Shown: piece by piece, positions 58,450 through 64,000 of the stretch
Layout of the letters: each line of letters begins with the position of its first letter
How positions within the stretch are numbered: position 1 is the stretch's first letter
Assembly (NCBI GenBank): GCA_036571765.1
Contig: BROE01000022.1
Coordinates: 14,341,576-14,405,575 of the forward strand
Source: Plecoglossus altivelis
Taxonomy: Eukaryota > Chordata > Actinopteri > Osmeriformes > Plecoglossidae
Reading direction: 5' to 3'
Length of the DNA stretch: 64,000 bases
The notes under the pieces: generated by a model
Seen by the model: only the letters and a program-made list of their open reading frames with translations
What the model was told of the DNA's origin: nothing
Databases searched by the model: none
Position numbers and translations under genes: made by a program

Positions 58450-60862
58450 GAGGAGCACCCGAGTCCACTGATCAGGTCATGAGATGAAGCGGGGCATCTT
58501 CCTTCTTCACACACACCTCCTCCAGCTCCTCCGGGGGGATCCCGAGGCGTTCCCAAGCCAGCCGAGAGATATAGTCCCTCCAGCATGTCTTTGGGTCTTC
58601 CCCGGGGCCGCCTCCCGGTAGGACATGCCCGGAACACCTCCCGAGAGAGGCGTCCAGGAAGCATCCGAAAAAGATGCCCGAGCCACCTCAGCTGACTCCT
58701 CTCGACCTGGAGGAGCAGCGGCTCTACTCCGAGCTCCTCCCGTGTGACCGAGCTCCTCGCCTTATCTCTAAGGTAGTGCCCGGCCACCCTGCGGAGGAAA
58801 CTCATTTCAACCGCTTGTATCCACGATCTTGTCCTTTCAGTCATTACCCAAAGTTCATGACCATAGGTGAGAGTAGGAACATACATTGACCTGTAAATTG
58901 AGAGCTTTGCCTTCCGGCTCAGCTCCTTCTTCACCACAACAGACCGCTACAGACACCGCATCACTGCAGCCGCTGCACCGATCCGCCTGTCGAACACACG
59001 TTCCGTCCTTTCCTCACTCGTGAACAAAACCCAGAGATACTTGAACTCCTCCACTTGAAGCAAGGACTTCCCACCCACCCGAAGGGAGCAAGCCACCTTT
59101 TTCCGGTCGAGAACCATGCCTCAGATTTCGAGGTGCTAAATTCCCATCCCGGCCGCTTCAAACTCGGCTGCAAACCGCTCTAGAGCATGATTGTAGGTCC
59201 CGGTCCGATGAAGCCATCGGGACAACATCATCTGCAAATAGCAGAGATTAAATCCTGTGCCCCACGAACCAGACACCCTCCGGCCCCTGGCTGTGAGTAG
59301 AAATTCTGTCCAGAAAAACAATGAACAGAACCGGTGACAAAGGGCAGCCCTGGCCGAGTCCAACATGCACCGGGAACAGGTCCGACTTACTACCGCAATG
59401 CGAACACAGCTCCTGCTACGCGTCATACAGGGACGGACGGCCCTGAGCAAACGGCCCCGGACCCCGTACTCCAGGCAAACCCCCCACAGGACACCATGAG
59501 GGGCACGGTCGAATGCCTTCTCCAGGTCCACATAACACATGTGAACTGGTTGGGCAATCTCCCATGAACCCTCAAGCATCCGTTTAAGTGTGTAGAGCTG
59601 GTCCAGTGTTCCGCGACCAGGATGAAACCCACACAGCTCTTCCTGAATCCGAGGTTCAACTATCGGACGGATTCTCCTTTCCAGTACCCTGGCATAGACA
59701 CCAGGCGGAATCAGGGAGGCTGAGGAGTGTGATCCCCCTGTAGTTGGAACACACCCTCCGGTCCTCCTTCTTATAAAGGGGTACCCCCACCCCGGTCTGC
59801 CAGTCCAGCGGCACCACCCCAAGGCGCCACACCAAGTAGCCCACCGACCACCTCGATGACTTCCACCCGGGTGATCGAGTCTACATCCGGGTCTTCAGCC
59901 TCTGCTTCCTCCTCGAAAGACGTGACGGCAGGATTGAAGATCTTCAAAGTATTCCTTCCACCGCTCAACAACGTCCCCAGTTGAGTCAGCAGTCCCCGCC
60001 CGCACCGTACACGTGTGTGAAGAACCGCTTCTCCCCCTGAGTCGGCGAACGGTTTGCCAGAATTTCCTTGCGGCCTTGTAGTCCTTCTCCATGGCCTCCC
60101 CGAATTCCTCCCAGACCCGAGTTTTTCGCCTCCGCGACAATCCGAGCCGCGGCACGCTTGGCCTGCCGATATGGTCAACTGTCTCCGGAGTCCCACAAGC
60201 CAACCAGGCTCGATAGGACTCCTTCTTCAGTTTGACAGCATCCCTTACTTCCGTCTCCACCACCGGGTTCGGGGATTGCCGCCGCGACAGGCACCAGAGA
60301 CCTTACGACCGCAGCTCCGGCCGCCGCATCGACAACGGAGGCCGAGAACATAGTCCACTCAGACTCAATGTCCCAGTCCCCCCCCGAATCTGTGAGAAAC
60401 TCTCCCGGAGGTGCGAGTTGAAGACCCTGCTGACAGAAGGTCTGCCAGACGTTCCAACAGACCCTCACGATATGCTGGGCCTGCCAGGTCTGTCCGACTT
60501 CCTCCTCCACCAGCGATCCAGCTCACGACCAGGTGGTGATCGTTGACAGCTCCGCCCCTCTCTTTTCCCCGAGGTGTCCGAGACACGCGGCGGAGTCAGA
60601 GGACACGACAACAAAGTCGATCACTGACTATCGCCTAGGAGTGACTCTTCTGTGGGTATCTATTCGTGTATATACTACTGCGTAAAAGGATGGACGCCCT
60701 TGGCTCGAACATGCCGTGTTCGTTATGGAGTCTAAAACTGTATTCTAGCACAGAATGAAGCGTCCAACAACAAAAACCCGTTTCCCGCTGTCCCTGGAGT
60801 TCAGATACGAACATGGAAGGGCCGTTCTTCCCAATCAGACCCCTCTCCAGGTGTCACTGTCG
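58450..60862 (-). mobile_element. RTE (Rex3-like) LINE copy A, upstream of the gap
   Basis: The minus strand runs from the C-terminal RT region (58937-58419; YVPTLTYGHELWVMTERTRS, QLRWLGHLFRML) through RT (59822-59136; VCLEYGVRGRLLRAVRPCMT; the active-site region reads FNLCYLQMMLS in a shifted frame) and linker (60263-59771) to the endonuclease end (60586). Many single-base insertions and deletions break the frame. The GATG tail is absent at 58450. Near 60600-60862 the sequence departs strongly from its relatives. Confidence 0.85.
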
Positions 60863-61255
60863 NNNNNNNNNNNNNNNNNNNNNNNNNNNNNNNNNNNNNN
60901 NNNNNNNNNNNNNNNNNNNNNNNNNNNNNNNNNNNNNNNNNNNNNNNNNNNNNNNNNNNNNNNNNNNNNNNNNNNNNNNNNNNNNNNNNNNNNNNNNNNN
61001 NNNNNNNNNNNNNNNNNNNNNNNNNNNNNNNNNNNNNNNNNNNNNNNNNNNNNNNNNNNNNNNNNNNNNNNNNNNNNNNNNNNNNNNNNNNNNNNNNNNN
61101 NNNNNNNNNNNNNNNNNNNNNNNNNNNNNNNNNNNNNNNNNNNNNNNNNNNNNNNNNNNNNNNNNNNNNNNNNNNNNNNNNNNNNNNNNNNNNNNNNNNN
61201 NNNNNNNNNNNNNNNNNNNNNNNNNNNNNNNNNNNNNNNNNNNNNNNNNNNNNNN
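60863..61255. other. Assembly gap (393 N)
   Basis: Run of N inside an array of RTE LINE copies. Open frames reported through it are meaningless. Confidence 0.99.
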
Positions 61256-64000
61256 GTTCCCAGGCCAGCCGAGAGACATAGTCCCTCCAGCGTGTCCTGG
61301 GTCTTCCCCGGGGCCGCCTCCCGGTAGGACATGCCCGGAACACCTCCCGAGGGAGGCGTCCAGGAGGCATCCGAAACAGATGCCCGAGCCACCTCAGCTG
61401 GCTCCTCTCGACGTGGAGGAGCAGCGGCTCTACTCCGAGCTCCTCCCGTGTGACCGAGCTCCTCACCTTATCTCTAAGGGAGCGCCCAGCCACCCTGCGG
61501 AGAAAACTCATTTCGACCGCTTGTATCCGCGATCTCGTCCTTTCGGTCATTACCCAAAGTTCATGACCATAGGTGAGAGTAGGAACGTAGATAGACCGGT
61601 AAATTGAGAGCTTTGCCTTCCGGCTCAGCTCCTTCTTCACCACGACGGACCGGTACAGAGAGCGCATCACTGCGGCCGCCGCACCGATCCGCCTGTCAAT
61701 CTCACGTTCCGTCCTTCCCTCACTCGTGAACAAGACCCCGAGATACTTGAACTCCTCCACTTGAAGCAAGGGCTCCCCACCCACCCGGAGGGAGCAAGCC
61801 ACCTTCTTCCGGTCGAGAACCATGGCCTCAGATTTCGAGGTGCTGATTCCCATCCCGGCAGCTTCACACTCGGCTGCAAACCGCTCTAGTGCATGCTGTA
61901 GGTCCCGGTCCGATGGAGCCATCAGGACAACATCATCTGCGAATAGCAGAGATGAAATCCTGTGCCCCCCGAACCAGACACCCTCCGGCCCCTGGCTGTG
62001 CCTAGAAATTCTGTCCATGAAGACAATGAACAGAACCGGTGACAAAGGGCAGCCCTGGCGGAGTCCAACATGCACCGGGAACAGGTCCGACTTACTACCG
62101 GCAATGCGAACACAGCTCCTGCTCCGGTCATACAGGGACCGGACGGCCCTGAGCAAAGGGCCCCGGACCCCGTACTCCCGGCAAACCCCCCACGGGGCAC
62201 CACGAGGGAGACGGTCGAACGCCTTCTCCAGGTCCACAAAGCACATGTGAACTGGTTGGGCAAACTCCCATGAACCCTCAAGCATCCGTTTAAGTGTGTA
62301 GAGCTGGTCCAGTGTTCCGCGACCAGGATGAAACCCACACAGCTCTTCCTGAATCCGAGGTTCAACTATCGGACGGATTCTCCTCTCCAGTACCCTGGCA
62401 TAGACTTTACCAGGGAGGCTGAGGAGTGTGATCCCCCTGTAGTTGGAACACACCCTCCGGTCCCCCTTCTTACAAAGGGGTACCACCACCCCGGTCTGCC
62501 AGTCCAGCGGCACCACCCCAAGGCGCCACACCAAGTAGCCCACCGACCACCTCGATGACTTCCACCCGGGTGATCGAGTCTACATCCGGGTCTTCAGCCT
62601 CTGCTTCCTCCTCGGAAGACGTGACGGCAGGATTGAGGATATCCTCAAAGTATTCCTTCCACCGCTCAACAAATTCCCCAGTTGAGGTCAGCAGCTCCCC
62701 GCCCGCACCGTACACGGTGTTGGTGAAGAACCGCTTCTCCCCCCTGAGTCGGCGAACGGTTTGCCAGAATTTCCTTGCGGCCGTCCGGTAGTCCTTCTCC
62801 ATGGCCTCCCCGAATTCCTCCCAGACCCGAGTTTTCGCCTCCGCGACAATCTGAGCCGCGGCACGCTTGGCCTGCCGATATATGTCAACTGTCTCCGGAG
62901 TCCCACAAGCCAACCAGGCTCGATAGGACTCCTTCTTCAGTTTGACAGCATCCCTTACTTCCGGTCTCCACCACCGGGTTCAGGGATTGCCGCCGCGACA
63001 GGCACCAGAGACCTTACGACCACAGCTCCGGGCCGCCGCATCGACAACGGAGGCCGAGAACATAGTCCACTCAGACTCAATGTCTCCAGTCCCCCCCAGA
63101 ATTTGTGAGAAACTCTCCCGGAGGTGCGAGTTGAAGACCCTGCTGACAGAAGGCTCTGCCAGACGTTCCCAACAGACCCTCACGATATGCTCGGGCCTGC
63201 CAGGTCTGTCCGACTTCCTCCTCCACCAGCGGATCCAGCTCACGACCAGGTGGTGATCGGTTGACAGCTCCGCCCCTCTCTTTTCCCGAGTGTCCGAGAC
63301 ACGCGGCCGGAGGTCAGAGGACACGACAACAAAGTCGATCACTGACCTTCGGCCTAGGGTGCCTTGGTACCACGTGCACTGATGGACGCCCTTGTGCTCG
63401 AACATGGTGTTCGTTATGGACAAACTGTATCTAGCACAGAAGTCCAACAACAAAACATCGCTCGGGTTCAGATCGGGGGGGCCGTTCTTCCCAATCACCC
63501 CTCTCCAGGTGTCACTGTCGTTGCCCACGTGGGTCTTGAAGTCCCCCAGCAGAACAATGGAGTCCCCAGTTGGTGCACTATCCAGTACCCCTCCCAGGGA
63601 CCCCAAGAAGACCGGGTACTCTGCACTGCTATTCGGCCCATAGGCTGAGACAACAGTGAGAGACTTGTCCCCGGCTTGAAGGCGCAGGGACACCACCCTC
63701 TCGTTTATCGGGGTAAACGCCAACACGTGACGGCTGAGCCACGGGGCTATGAGCAAGCCCATGCCGGCCCGCCGCCTCTCCCTGCGAGCAATGCCAGAGA
63801 AATGTAGAGTCCAGCCTCTCTCGAGGATAATGGACCCAGAACCCAGGCTGTGCGTGGAGGTGAGGCCGACTATATCTAGCCGGTAATGCTCTACCTCCCG
63901 CACAAGCTCGGGCTCCTTTCCTGCCAGCGAGGTGACATTCCATGTCCCCAGCGCTAGAGACCGTGTGCATGGCCTCGGTCGTCCAGGCACCTGCCCCTGA
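61256..64000 (-). mobile_element. RTE (Rex3-like) LINE copy B, best-preserved, continues off-window
   Basis: The minus strand reads endonuclease 63990-62980 (336 aa; ALGTWNVTSLAGKEPELVRE, RRSVIDFVVVSSDLRP, AELSTDHHLVVSW), linker 62913-62470 (VWEEFGEAMEKDY) and RT 62543 to the gap (GDRRVCSNYRGITLLSLPGK, VDLEKAFDR with the first RT Asp, GLRQGCPLSPVLF, SSLLFADDVVLMA with the Asp pair). The RT is intact in all visible motifs. Defects: a frame break between linker and RT, an ~80-bp deletion at about 62530, and Lys in place of the usual catalytic Asn in the endonuclease motif (LLGDFKTHVG; copy at 44.3 kb has GDFNAHVG). The 5' UTR is beyond 64000. Confidence 0.92.

Noticed and set aside
60801..62543. 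A 580-codon open frame on the minus strand
   Set aside because: It reads through 393 N. Only the part above 61255 is real sequence, and that is the RT of a LINE, not a host gene.

Overview
This is nuclear DNA from a vertebrate, almost certainly a teleost fish. Intron-split genes encode recognisable vertebrate proteins, and the repeats are typical of fish: RTE/Rex3-like, Rex1-like, L2-like and Rex6/R4-like LINEs, several Tc1 families, hAT fragments and tRNA-derived SINEs. There are no prokaryotic operons, rRNA genes or CRISPR arrays. Two assembly gaps are present (19776-19783 and 60863-61255).

Two host genes lie head to head. USP37, a ubiquitin-specific protease that acts in the cell cycle, is on the minus strand. 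I resolved 19 coding exons between 35266 (ATG) and 2385, with consistent splice phases throughout; they encode 791 codons. A probable non-coding first exon has its donor at 40995. The C-terminal part, including the catalytic His box, lies off the left edge. OSGEPL1 (mitochondrial Qri7/TsaD-type tRNA t6A synthase) is on the plus strand, with six coding exons from 41540 to 53206; its last short exon was not found. The ~0.5 kb between them (about 41.0-41.5 kb) looks like a shared bidirectional promoter with an E2F-like site.

The rest is introns and repeats. 0-1 kb: internally deleted RTE LINE. 3.5-7.1 kb: L2 tail, TA-rich satellite, Tc1 and a diverged foldback repeat. 7.9-10.4 kb: L2 remnant. 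15.8-17.9 kb: Rex1-like tail interrupted by a Tc1 with clean TA duplications. 18-20.7 kb: L2-like LINE with a 353-bp-offset duplication across a gap, then AT satellite. 21.2 kb: BED-finger fragment of a hAT transposase. 26-27.3 kb: Rex6/R4-like LINE. 32.4-34.0 kb: second complete Tc1. 37.0-37.5 kb: LTR-like element with a 39-bp minisatellite. 40.4 kb: SINE. 41.78 kb: near-perfect 70-nt hairpin next to a Tc1 that is split by a 5'-complete but 3'-truncated RTE LINE. 47.5-48.9 kb: Tc1 carrying a hAT MITE piece. 54-55.3 kb: second copy of the foldback family. 56-58.1 kb: Rex1-like LINE with an inverted 5' end and a deleted catalytic motif. 58.5-64 kb: two RTE LINEs in the same orientation around a gap.

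I found no wholly new gene system. The most unusual items are the hairpin at 41781-41850, the nested and atypically truncated RTE insertion at 42.2-45.0 kb, the foldback family, the LTR with a 13-codon minisatellite, and two unrelated Tc1 copies with the same catalytic Asp-to-Asn change. Family names rest on recall of protein and repeat motifs, since no search could be run.
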